Shown: positions 1-5,008, counted from the first letter of the stretch. The stretch: DNA of 5,008 nt from Micrococcaceae bacterium UBA6021 (GCA_002427975.1 DIZT01000338.1:9633-14640), one strand, 5' to 3'. Notes: a model not told the origin generated them from the letters alone. Numbers and translations: made by a program.

Positions 1-842
1 GTGTCGATGATGAGGTCGATGCTGCGGTCAGCAGCGGCCATGGCGTCCACGTCCCGGGACAGGATCACTTCGTCGGCCCCGAGTTCCAGCGCGGCCGGCA
101 CCTTGCCTTCGGAGGTAGTGAAGACTTTCACCACCGCCCCCATGGCCTTGGCCAGCTTGACGGCCATGTGTCCAAGCCCGCCGAGCCCCACCACGCCCAC
201 CACGTCGCCTTCCTCCACGTCGAAGTGCCGCAAGGGAGAGAACGTGGTGACACCGGCGCAGAGCAGCGGGGCGACGGCGGCCGGGTCAAGGTTGCCGGGC
301 ACACGGAGCACGTACCGGCGGTCCACCACCACGGCGGATGAGTAGCCGCCCTGCGTGATGGCATCGCCGTTCCGCGGATCCTTGGCGCCGTAGGTCCCCG
401 TTATCCCGTTTTCGCAGTACTGTTCCAGGCCGTCGAGGCAGCTCTCGCATTCGCGGCAGGAGTCAACCATGCATCCCACACCCACGCGGTCGCCCGGAGC
501 GAAGTCATTCACGGCCGAGCCGACGCGGCTGACCGTCCCAACGATCTCATGGCCGGGAACCAGCGGATAGTTCTGCGTACCCCATTCACCACGTATGGTG
601 TGAACGTCGGAATGGCACAGGCCGCAGAACTCGATGGCGATCTCGACGTCGTCCGCTTTCGGAGCACGCCGGGCCACCGTCAGTGGTACCAGGCCGCTGT
701 CAGCGGAAACCGCACCATAGGCGGCTGCCAGCACGCCGGTGCCCGGATCGGTGTCCGGATCCGCAGCAGGATCGGCAAAAGCATCATTGTTCGGCAAAAC
801 GGGGCGGGCAAGGGGCGGCGGTACGGGGCGTCCTGGGGTCAT
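1..842 (-). CDS. Zinc-dependent NAD(P) alcohol dehydrogenase / aldehyde reductase, AdhC/YahK type (C-terminus beyond window)
   Basis: This is a medium-chain zinc dehydrogenase, expected to reduce aldehydes to alcohols (or the reverse) with NADP(H) in the cytoplasm. 280 codons are visible and roughly 100 are missing at the C-terminus. Visible catalytic zinc ligands are C76 (in GLCHSD), H98-E99 (PGHE) and C195 (LLCAG). The structural zinc lobe is C129, C132, C135 and C143, and the Rossmann loop GLGGLGH is at 219-225. The FTTSEGK stretch after the second Rossmann strand suggests NADP rather than NAD. The start is ATG at 842, whose ATGA overlaps the sulfurtransferase stop. It adds a 36-residue Pro/Asp-rich extension before the usual family start (LAAAYGAVSA resembles the N-terminus of mycobacterial AdhC). 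GTG at 734 would give a family-length protein but has no Shine-Dalgarno. Only a weak GGGGG, 12 nt upstream, precedes the ATG. The family call is firm; the physiological substrate is unknown. Confidence 0.93.
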   Translation of the reverse strand, partial: MTPGRPVPPPLARPVLPNNDAFADPAADPDTDPGTGVLAAAYGAVSADSGLVPLTVARRAPKADDVEIAIEFCGLCHSDVHTIRGEWGTQNYPLVPGHEIVGTVSRVGSAVNDFAPGDRVGVGCMVDSCRECESCLDGLEQYCENGITGTYGAKDPRNGDAITQGGYSSAVVVDRRYVLRVPGNLDPAAVAPLLCAGVTTFSPLRHFDVEEGDVVGVVGLGGLGHMAVKLAKAMGAVVKVFTTSEGKVPAALELGADEVILSRDVDAMAAADRSIDLIID

Positions 843-1726
843 ACTGCGACGCTACCCCCGCGGGCCGCCGCATCGCCACTCGGCCCGCTGCCCGTCGCCA
901 CCGGAAGCGCGGGATTGTTTGACCATTCGGAGAAGGACCCCGGATACAGAGCGGCCCGGAATCCTGCGATTTCGAGGGCGGCCACCTCATGGGCGGCAGT
1001 CACGCCGGAACCGCAATACACGGCCAGCGGGACGTCGTCGCGGACGCCGAGGCCCTCGAACCGGCGCCGCAGCTCGTCCGCCGGCAGGAAACGCCCGGCT
1101 CCGTCCACGTTCTCCGTTGTGGGCGCGCTCAGGGCGCCCGGAATGTGGCCGGCGCGGGGGTCAACGGGTTCAAATTCGCCCCGGTACCTTTCGCCGGCCC
1201 GGGCATCCAGGAGGACGCCAGCTGCCGGCCACTCTGCCGCTCCGGCCGCGTCGATGCTGGGCATGCCGCCTCCAGCAGGGGAAACGTCAAAGGAAACACG
1301 CCCGACGGCGGCCTCCACAGCACCGGTGTCCAGCGGCAGTCCGGCATCCCGCCAGGCGGCCAGGCCGCCGTCGAGCAGGTATACGTCCTGGAAACCGGCG
1401 TTGCGCAGCATCCACCAGAGCCGGGCGGCCGCCATGTTGCCGCTGTTGTCATAGGCCACCACCAGGTCGCCGTGGTTGATCCCCCAGTGCCTGGCGGTTT
1501 CCTGGAATTCCGCGTCGGTGGGCAGCGGATGCCTGCCGCGGGCCGGGGTGGCCGGCGTCGCCAGCTCGGTGGCAAGGTCCACAAAAACTGCCCCGGGGAG
1601 GTGGCCCTCGAGGTAGTGCTCGCGGCCGTGCGGGTCCCCCAGTGCCCAGCGGACGTCCAGCACCACGGTGCGCTGGCCGGCGGCACGGCGGGCCTCCAGT
1701 GCGGGGACAGCCATCAATGGACCCAT
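839..1726 (-). CDS. Two-domain sulfurtransferase (thiosulfate / 3-mercaptopyruvate sulfurtransferase, rhodanese family)
   Basis: This 295-residue cytoplasmic enzyme transfers sulfane sulfur from a donor to a thiophilic acceptor through a cysteine persulfide. The inactive N-terminal rhodanese domain spans about residues 8-130; AYDNSG at 91-96 stands where a catalytic loop would be. The catalytic domain spans about 155-277. It contains DARAGERYRGE (174-184), GHIPGA (193-198) and the active-site loop C238-G-S-G-V-T243. A CGSGVT loop is typical of 3-mercaptopyruvate sulfurtransferases such as SseA, whereas thiosulfate sulfurtransferases usually have CRKGVT, so mercaptopyruvate is the likelier donor (inference). 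The length is close to the family norm, with about 17 extra low-complexity residues at the C-terminus. ATG at 1726 is chosen because AAAGGAG lies 4 nt upstream; an internal ATG (residue 5) has no such signal. The gene is the first of an operon with the dehydrogenase (4-bp ATGA overlap) and is divergent from a cysteine-desulfhydrase-like gene. Confidence 0.93.
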   Translation of the reverse strand: MGPLMAVPALEARRAAGQRTVVLDVRWALGDPHGREHYLEGHLPGAVFVDLATELATPATPARGRHPLPTDAEFQETARHWGINHGDLVVAYDNSGNMAAARLWWMLRNAGFQDVYLLDGGLAAWRDAGLPLDTGAVEAAVGRVSFDVSPAGGGMPSIDAAGAAEWPAAGVLLDARAGERYRGEFEPVDPRAGHIPGALSAPTTENVDGAGRFLPADELRRRFEGLGVRDDVPLAVYCGSGVTAAHEVAALEIAGFRAALYPGSFSEWSNNPALPVATGSGPSGDAAARGGSVAV

Positions 1727-1730
1727 TGTT

Positions 1731-1737
1731 CTCCTTT
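1731..1737 (-). promoter_or_regulatory. Ribosome binding site of the sulfurtransferase gene
   Basis: On the minus strand this reads AAAGGAG, followed by AACA and then the ATG at 1726. It is a near-perfect Shine-Dalgarno with a short spacer, and it fixes the start of the sulfurtransferase. It is the clearest ribosome binding site in the window, in contrast to the two neighbouring genes that appear leaderless. Confidence 0.85.
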
Positions 1738-1750
1738 AGCCATTGTCCTT

Positions 1751-1776
1751 GTGTGGTGTTCAGTCGTTGATCACAC
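1751..1776. repeat. Imperfect inverted repeat in the divergent intergenic region (possible operator)
   Basis: GTGTGGT (1751-1757) and ATCACAC (1770-1776) form 7-bp arms with one mismatch around a 12-bp spacer. They overlap the -35 region of the PLP-gene promoter and the likely leader of the sulfurtransferase operon. The position suits an operator acting on both divergent genes, but arms this short can occur by chance and no regulator gene is adjacent. Confidence 0.25.
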
Positions 1777-1797
1777 TCTAGCTTCGGCCGGTAGGCT
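1767..1797 (+). promoter_or_regulatory. Leaderless-type promoter of the PLP enzyme gene
   Basis: A -10 box TAGGCT lies at 1792-1797, exactly 6 nt before the GTG start at 1804, so the first transcribed base would coincide with the start codon. A -35-like TTGATC lies at 1767-1772 (19-nt spacer; GATCAC at 1769 would give 17). No Shine-Dalgarno precedes the GTG apart from the -10 sequence itself. Leaderless mRNAs with a TANNNT box 6-7 nt upstream of the start are common in actinobacteria. Start-site mapping would settle it. Confidence 0.6.
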
Positions 1798-1803
1798 GGT
1801 CCG
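1775..1803 (-). promoter_or_regulatory. Possible promoter of the sulfurtransferase-dehydrogenase operon
   Basis: On the minus strand a -10-like TAGAGT lies at 1780-1775. A weak -35-like CGGACC (three of six consensus bases) lies 17 nt upstream at 1803-1798. Transcription from here would start near 1768 and give a leader of about 40 nt carrying the AAAGGAG site. The element would lie back-to-back on top of the divergent promoter of the PLP gene. It is a tentative call from short motifs only. Confidence 0.3.
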
Positions 1804-2883
1804 GTGAAGAACACACGCGCGGACCGGGCCTGGGCGGATGAGGCCATCAGAAAGATCACCGCAGAAAACAACCGGTCCGCCGATACCCATCTCTACTCGG
1901 TCCCGCTCCCGGAGCACTGGGGCGTCCAGCTGTACCTCAAGGATGAATCAACCCACCGCTCGGGGAGCCTCAAGCACCGGCTGGCCCGCTCCTTGTTCCT
2001 CTTTGGCCTGGTCAACGGCTGGATCCGGGAAGACACCACCATCGTGGAGGCCTCCAGCGGCAGCACTGCAGTCTCGGAGGCATATTTCGCGCAGCTCCTG
2101 GGGCTGCCGTTCGTAGCGGTGATGACCCGTACCACCAGCCCGGAGAAGATCGCGCTGATCGAACAGTTCGGCGGCTCGTGCCTGTTGGTGGACCATGCCT
2201 CCGAGGTTTACGCCGCGGCGGAGGACGTCGCCGCCACGTCCAACGGCCACTACATGGACCAGTTCACCTACGCGGAGCGGGCCACGGACTGGCGCGGCAA
2301 CAACAACATCGCCGAGTCCATCTTCGGGCAACTGGCACTGGAGGAACATCCCGTCCCCCGCTGGATCGTGGTGGGTGCGGGAACCGGCGGCACCAGCGCA
2401 ACGATCGGCCGCTACCTGCGCTACCGCGGCCACAACACGCGCCTTGCGGTGGTGGACCCGGAGAATTCGGCGTTTTACCCCGGCTGGCTGAACGGTACGG
2501 GTCAGACCAGCACCGGCCTGCCGTCACGGATCGAAGGCATCGGCCGCCCGCGGATGGAACCGAGCTTTGTGCCCGCCGTCATCGACCACATGATCCAGGT
2601 TCCCGATGCCGCCTCCGTCGCAGCCATGCGGCACCTGCGGACCGTCGCCGACCTGCACGCCGGGCCGTCCACCGGCACCAACCTGTGGGGTGTCTGGCAG
2701 CTCGTGGCAGGGATGATCGCCGACGGACAGCGCGGCAGCGTTGTGTCGTTGATGTGCGACGGCGGCGACCGCTATGCGGGCAACTACTACAACCCGGCGT
2801 GGCTGGGCGCCCAGGGCCTGGACCCCGAGCCGCATGAGGAAGTCATCCGGCGGTTTTTCGATACCGGAGTCTGGAGCGCGTAG
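1804..2883 (+). CDS. cds1: PLP-dependent cysteine synthase-family enzyme, probable L-cysteine desulfhydrase (Cds1-like)
   Basis: This is a 359-residue fold-type-II PLP enzyme. The Schiff-base lysine is K57 in SGSLKHR, the substrate loop is SSGSTA (84-89), the PLP-phosphate loop is GAGTGGT (191-197), and the cofactor-nitrogen segment is MCDGGDRY (317-324). Cysteine synthases carry TSGNTG and PSFGERY at the corresponding places, so simple O-acetylserine sulfhydrylase activity is unlikely. The overall sequence, for example [18 protein letters not shown] (151-168), matches my recollection of the actinobacterial group containing Mycobacterium tuberculosis Cds1. Cds1 splits L-cysteine into sulfide, pyruvate and ammonia. 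The start is GTG at 1804, placed by the TAGGCT box 6 nt upstream. It is divergent from a sulfurtransferase, which fits sulfide or cysteine turnover. The family is firm; the exact reaction and gene symbol are inferred, and cystathionine or other beta-replacement chemistry remains possible. Confidence 0.85.
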   Translation: MKNTRADRAWADEAIRKITAENNRSADTHLYSVPLPEHWGVQLYLKDESTHRSGSLKHRLARSLFLFGLVNGWIREDTTIVEASSGSTAVSEAYFAQLLGLPFVAVMTRTTSPEKIALIEQFGGSCLLVDHASEVYAAAEDVAATSNGHYMDQFTYAERATDWRGNNNIAESIFGQLALEEHPVPRWIVVGAGTGGTSATIGRYLRYRGHNTRLAVVDPENSAFYPGWLNGTGQTSTGLPSRIEGIGRPRMEPSFVPAVIDHMIQVPDAASVAAMRHLRTVADLHAGPSTGTNLWGVWQLVAGMIADGQRGSVVSLMCDGGDRYAGNYYNPAWLGAQGLDPEPHEEVIRRFFDTGVWSA

Positions 2884-2897
2884 CCCTTCAGACCTCC
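2866..2897. terminator. Weak hairpin spanning both convergent stop codons (possible bidirectional terminator)
   Basis: GTCTG (2869-2873) pairs with CAGAC (2889-2893). GGA (2866-2868) can extend the stem to TCC (2895-2897) with one bulged base, closing a 15-nt loop. The structure covers the last codons and stops of the PLP gene and the hydrolase gene, which are 4 bp apart. There is no T-tract on either side, so intrinsic termination is doubtful. It is listed only because no other stop signal is visible between these two genes. Confidence 0.2.
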
Positions 2898-3544
2898 ACC
2901 GATTCCCGCGGGGCAAGGTGCATGAACTCCGTCCCGTATTTCAGGCCCAGGCGGGCCACATGGGACTCAACGAGTTTCAGGCCCATGTCGTTCAGCAGCC
3001 CGTCGTGGATCTGGAAGGCACGCGCGGCACGGACAGCGATAACGAAGTCCACCACCTCGCTGACCTTGCTCCATGGCGCATGGACGGGAACCAGCAGCGT
3101 CTGCACGCTCAGGCCGTCCGGGATGATGAAGGAGTCCCCCGGGTGGTAAACGTTGCCGTCCACCAGGTAACCGATGTTGGCGACCATGGGAATCTGTGGG
3201 TGGATCAACGCGTGCTGTCCGCCGAAGCTGCGGACGCTGAAGCCGGCTGCTTCAAAAGTGGTGCCGGGTTCCACCGTGTGGATCCGCGCCGCCGCCTGCG
3301 GTTCCTCTGCCCGCAGGTGGGCGGCCACACCGGCCGGAGCGAAGACCGCCAGGCCGTCCGTGCCGCGCAGCGCGTTGACCATGGCGGGCACATCCACATG
3401 GTCGCCGTGCTCGTGGGTGATGAGCACGGCCTGCGCCCCGTCCAGCGCTTCATCTGTTTCGGAGAATGTTCCCGGATCCATCACCAGCACTCGGCCGTCC
3501 TGCTCAAGCCGGACGCACGCGTGGGTGTATTTTGTCAGCTTCAT
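2888..3544 (-). CDS. Metallo-beta-lactamase-fold metal-dependent hydrolase
   Basis: This 218-residue soluble protein carries the metal-binding signature of the metallo-beta-lactamase superfamily: THEHGDHVD with H44, H46, D48 and H49. Further likely ligands are H111 in GGQH, H134 and D137 in YHPGDS, and H180 in IHDG near the C-terminus. The compact size and the YHPGDS and IHDG motifs place it in the UlaG/YfiN-like 'Zn-dependent hydrolase of the beta-lactamase fold' group, whose members mostly lack known substrates. It has no signal peptide or membrane segment. ATG at 3544 is the start; no Shine-Dalgarno is present, but a TAGGCT box lies 6 nt upstream, indicating a leaderless transcript. It ends 4 bp from the convergent PLP gene and is divergent from zur. 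A link to either neighbour's pathway cannot be read from the sequence. Confidence 0.88.
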   Translation of the reverse strand: MKLTKYTHACVRLEQDGRVLVMDPGTFSETDEALDGAQAVLITHEHGDHVDVPAMVNALRGTDGLAVFAPAGVAAHLRAEEPQAAARIHTVEPGTTFEAAGFSVRSFGGQHALIHPQIPMVANIGYLVDGNVYHPGDSFIIPDGLSVQTLLVPVHAPWSKVSEVVDFVIAVRAARAFQIHDGLLNDMGLKLVESHVARLGLKYGTEFMHLAPRESVEV

Positions 3545-3550
3545 AGCGCC

Positions 3551-3580
3551 AGCCTAGGGTCCGGTGCCACCACTGTCCAA
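3551..3580 (-). promoter_or_regulatory. Leaderless-type promoter of the hydrolase gene
   Basis: On the minus strand, TTGGAC (3580-3575) and TAGGCT (3556-3551) are separated by 18 nt, and the ATG at 3544 follows after exactly 6 nt. Both boxes resemble the actinobacterial housekeeping consensus. The missing ribosome binding site fits a transcript starting at or next to the A of ATG. This is the best-formed promoter in the window. Confidence 0.7.
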
Positions 3581-3609
3581 GGGACGCCCGGCTGTGCAGT
3601 CCCGGCTGG

Positions 3610-3643
3610 TAATCTTGATGTTTGCCACCGTCCCTCAGGGAAG
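3610..3643 (+). promoter_or_regulatory. Candidate zur promoter and ribosome binding site
   Basis: A -10-like TAATCT lies at 3610-3615 with no convincing -35 box. Transcription would start near 3622. An AGGGAAG Shine-Dalgarno at 3637-3643 lies 11 nt before the ATG at 3655. The -10 box also stands exactly 6 nt before an in-frame TTG at 3622, so a leaderless TTG start cannot be excluded. I see no obvious Zur-type palindrome here that would point to autoregulation. Confidence 0.4.
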
Positions 3644-3654
3644 CGAGTACTTTC

Positions 3655-4146
3655 ATGCCGTTCGGCACCAAAGCTGACGCGACGCCGTCGAACGCTGCAT
3701 CCGGCGCCGGCGGCGCCATTACCGGCAGCGGACCCGGCAAGGAACAGCGCGTCACCAAGCAGCGCGTGGCCGTCAGCGCTGCCCTGGATGAGCTTGATGA
3801 CTTCGTCAGCACCCAGGAGCTCTACCGCATCCTGCAGAACCAGGGCGTCTCAGTATCGTTGGCGACGGCATACCGGATCCTGCAGTCCCTCGCCGACGAC
3901 GGCCTCGTGGACGTGCTGCGCAACGGAGAAGGCGAAGCTGTTTACCGGCGCTGCGCCGTGACCGGGCACCATCACCATCTGCTGTGCCGCAACTGCGGGA
4001 AAGCCGTTGAGGTCGAAGCTCCCGCGGTGGAAACCTGGGCAGCCCGGATAGCCACCGAACACGGCTACACCGAGGTGGCGCACACCGTGGAGATCTTCGG
4101 CCTGTGCCCGGATTGCACCGTCCTCAGGGCCGCCGGGAAGCTCTGA
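3655..4146 (+). CDS. zur: Zinc-responsive Fur-family transcriptional repressor Zur
   Basis: This 163-residue Fur-family regulator is expected to bind operators with zinc as co-repressor and shut off zinc-uptake genes. A 28-residue Gly/Ala/Ser-rich tail precedes the winged-helix domain (about 32-95; RVTKQRVAVSAAL, STQELYRIL, LATAYRILQSLADDGLVDVL). The dimerisation and metal domain follows, with HHHHLLC (105-111), the structural zinc pairs C111/C114 and C151/C154, and HTVEIFGLC (143-151). The segment WAARIATEHGYTEVAHTVEIFG (128-149) is very close to my recollection of mycobacterial Zur (FurB), and the convergent zinc permease supports Zur over Fur or PerR. ATG at 3655 is preferred because AGGGAAG lies 11 nt upstream; TTG at 3622 is an in-frame alternative adding 11 residues. 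The N-terminal tail is longer than in typical Zur proteins. The promoter region is shared with the divergent hydrolase gene. Confidence 0.9.
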   Translation: MPFGTKADATPSNAASGAGGAITGSGPGKEQRVTKQRVAVSAALDELDDFVSTQELYRILQNQGVSVSLATAYRILQSLADDGLVDVLRNGEGEAVYRRCAVTGHHHHLLCRNCGKAVEVEAPAVETWAARIATEHGYTEVAHTVEIFGLCPDCTVLRAAGKL

Positions 4147-4175
4147 CGGCCCCCGCCGCCGCAACTGCTCCACCC

Positions 4176-4256
4176 CCTCCCCCGAGTTTTTGTCCAGATA
4201 ATCGACGTTCGGGGGCCACTTGGATGCATTACCTGGACAAAAACTCCCGGCGGAGG
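4176..4256. repeat. Long inverted repeat between zur and the zinc permease gene (REP-like palindrome or transcription stop)
   Basis: Arms of 14 bp, GAGTTTTTGTCCAG (4184-4197) and its exact complement CTGGACAAAAACTC (4233-4246), extend inward by a further TAAT/ATTA after one mismatch. That gives 18 of 19 paired positions (4184-4202 with 4228-4246) around a 25-nt G/C-rich centre. Across an internal loop, CCTCC (4176-4180) can also pair with GGAGG (4252-4256). The element fills most of the 115-bp gap between two convergent genes, so it may stop transcription from both sides. The T and A runs lie inside the stem, and no U-tract follows it on either strand, so it is not a canonical intrinsic terminator. 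A dispersed palindromic repeat family is the likelier origin. Confidence 0.7.
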
Positions 4257-4261
4257 TGGTG

Positions 4262-5008
4262 TCAGCGGGCGTGCACCAGCCGGCCGTTGATGCCTTGCCG
4301 GGCCCGGACACTGCCGATGATGCGGCACACCACATAGATCAGGAATGACAGCGTGGTGACATAGGGGCTGATGGGGATCCGCCCGCCCAGGGCCAGCAGG
4401 ATTCCGCCCACCGTGGCGGTGACCGCAAAAACGACGCTGAGCACCACCAGCACCACCGGTGAGGACGTCACACGGAGCGCCGCGGCCGCCGGAGTGATGA
4501 GCAATGCGAGCACCAGGAGCGCCCCCACCACCTGGATGGACAGCGCCACGCTTACCCCCAGCAGGACCATAAAGATCAGTGCGAGGGTCCGCACCGGCAC
4601 CCCGCGGGCTTCGGCCAGTTCCGGATCAAGGCTGGCAAAGTTAAGCGGGCGCCAGATGGCCACCAGCGCCGCGATGACAACCACGGCCGCGCCGGCGAGG
4701 ACCTGCAGCTGGACAGTGTCCACGGAGACGATCTGCCCCGTGAGCAGCCCGAACTTGTTGGCTGCACGGCCCTGATACAGGGAGAGGAACAGGATGCCGA
4801 GCCCCAGCCCGAACGGCATGATCACCCCGATAATGGAGTTCTTGTCCCGTGCCCGGACCCCCATCAGACCCAGGAGCAGCGCCGCGGCCACCGAGCCGAT
4901 CAGCGAGCCGAACACGATGTCAGCGCCGATCAGGAGTGCAAAGGCCGCCCCGGCGAAGGAGAGTTCGGAGATTCCGTGGACGGCAAAGGCCAGGTCCCGC
5001 TTCATCAC
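4262..5008 (-). CDS. znuB: Zinc (or manganese) ABC transporter permease, ZnuB/ABC-3 family (N-terminus beyond window)
   Basis: This is the membrane subunit of a binding-protein-dependent metal importer, working with an ATPase (ZnuC) and a metal-binding lipoprotein (ZnuA). The reading frame is open to the window edge, and 248 codons are visible. About 40-50 residues, including the first membrane helix, are missing, because the visible part begins at the conserved cytoplasmic segment MKRDLAFAVHGISELSFAG. Hydrophobic segments lie at about 16-50 (two), 57-79, 99-119, 140-178 (two), 184-207 and 212-231. Family signatures include LDPELAEARGVPV (127-139) and VGALLVLALLITPAAAA (161-177). GTG at 5008 is not the real start. 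The zur gene next door favours zinc as substrate; manganese permeases share the same family, so the metal is inferred. Its partner genes would be expected upstream, beyond 5008. Zur control would act at an operator that is also outside the window. Confidence 0.88.
   Translation of the reverse strand: MMKRDLAFAVHGISELSFAGAAFALLIGADIVFGSLIGSVAAALLLGLMGVRARDKNSIIGVIMPFGLGLGILFLSLYQGRAANKFGLLTGQIVSVDTVQLQVLAGAAVVVIAALVAIWRPLNFASLDPELAEARGVPVRTLALIFMVLLGVSVALSIQVVGALLVLALLITPAAAALRVTSSPVVLVVLSVVFAVTATVGGILLALGGRIPISPYVTTLSFLIYVVCRIIGSVRARQGINGRLVHAR

Noticed and set aside
549..1807. Long open plus-strand frames across the sulfurtransferase and dehydrogenase region (for example 549-1454, 739-1479 and 989-1807).
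   Set aside because: They lie opposite genes with complete catalytic motifs. Their translations are Arg/Pro/Ala-rich with no recognisable domain, as expected from antisense frames of high-GC coding DNA.
2178..2837. A 219-codon plus-strand frame inside the PLP gene.
   Set aside because: It is a +1 shadow of the PLP enzyme with arginine-rich, motif-free translation.
2774..3961. A 395-codon plus-strand frame spanning the end of the PLP gene, all of the hydrolase gene and part of zur.
   Set aside because: It crosses three well-supported genes in another frame or strand, has no start signal and shows no domain. It is a GC-driven shadow frame.
4184..4246. Calling the zur/znuB inverted repeat a standard Rho-independent terminator.
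   Set aside because: On both strands the T/A run is in the stem and the stem is followed by G/C-rich sequence rather than a U-tract. The 25-nt centre is also long for an intrinsic terminator loop.
4147..4261. A Zur-binding operator in the gap between zur and the permease.
   Set aside because: The palindrome does not resemble the TGAAAATCATTTTCA-like Zur boxes I know, and it lies at the 3' ends of both genes, where it could not act as a promoter operator for either.
4262..5008. Treating GTG 5008 or the ATG next to it as the true start of the permease.
   Set aside because: The family normally has a membrane helix and a short loop before the KRDLAFAVHGISELSFAG segment, and the frame is open to the window edge, so the gene is simply cut by the boundary.

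Overview
The window is high-GC, densely coded chromosomal DNA. Gene content, strongly G/C-biased third codon positions and TAGGCT-type -10 boxes sitting directly upstream of start codons all point to an actinobacterium. Protein character (the Zur, the Cds1-like enzyme and the zinc permease) suggests the Micrococcaceae, Arthrobacter and relatives; this is inference from family recall, not a search. I see no tRNA, rRNA, CRISPR, transposase or phage gene. The six recognisable genes cover almost everything, and no gene-free stretch exceeds about 120 bases.

Layout. (1) 1-842, minus: a zinc-dependent alcohol dehydrogenase/aldehyde reductase of the AdhC/YahK type, cut at its C-terminus by the window edge. 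(2) 839-1726, minus: a two-domain sulfurtransferase with a CGSGVT active-site loop. Its stop overlaps the dehydrogenase start as ATGA, so the two form one operon with probable translational coupling. (3) 1804-2883, plus: a fold-type-II PLP enzyme resembling the L-cysteine desulfhydrase Cds1, divergent from the sulfurtransferase across 77 bp. (4) 2888-3544, minus: a small metallo-beta-lactamase-fold hydrolase, convergent with the PLP gene and only 4 bp from it. (5) 3655-4146, plus (alternative start 3622): the zinc-responsive Fur-family repressor Zur. (6) 4262-5008, minus: a zinc/manganese ABC transporter permease (ZnuB type), cut at its N-terminus by the window edge and convergent with zur. 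A long inverted repeat lies between zur and the permease.

How they fit together. The left half looks like a small sulfur module: a cysteine-degrading PLP enzyme that would release sulfide, facing a sulfurtransferase that moves sulfane sulfur, with a probable NADPH-dependent aldehyde reductase trailing in the sulfurtransferase operon. The right half is zinc homeostasis: the regulator lies tail-to-tail with the uptake permease it would be expected to control. The hydrolase between them belongs clearly to neither.

The most noteworthy non-coding signals are two strong (and a third weaker) apparent leaderless promoters with identical 6-nt spacing between -10 box and start codon, and the zur/znuB inverted repeat. 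The repeat looks more like a dispersed palindromic element than a canonical terminator. Nothing here clearly amounts to an undescribed system; the findings are modest and are scored that way.
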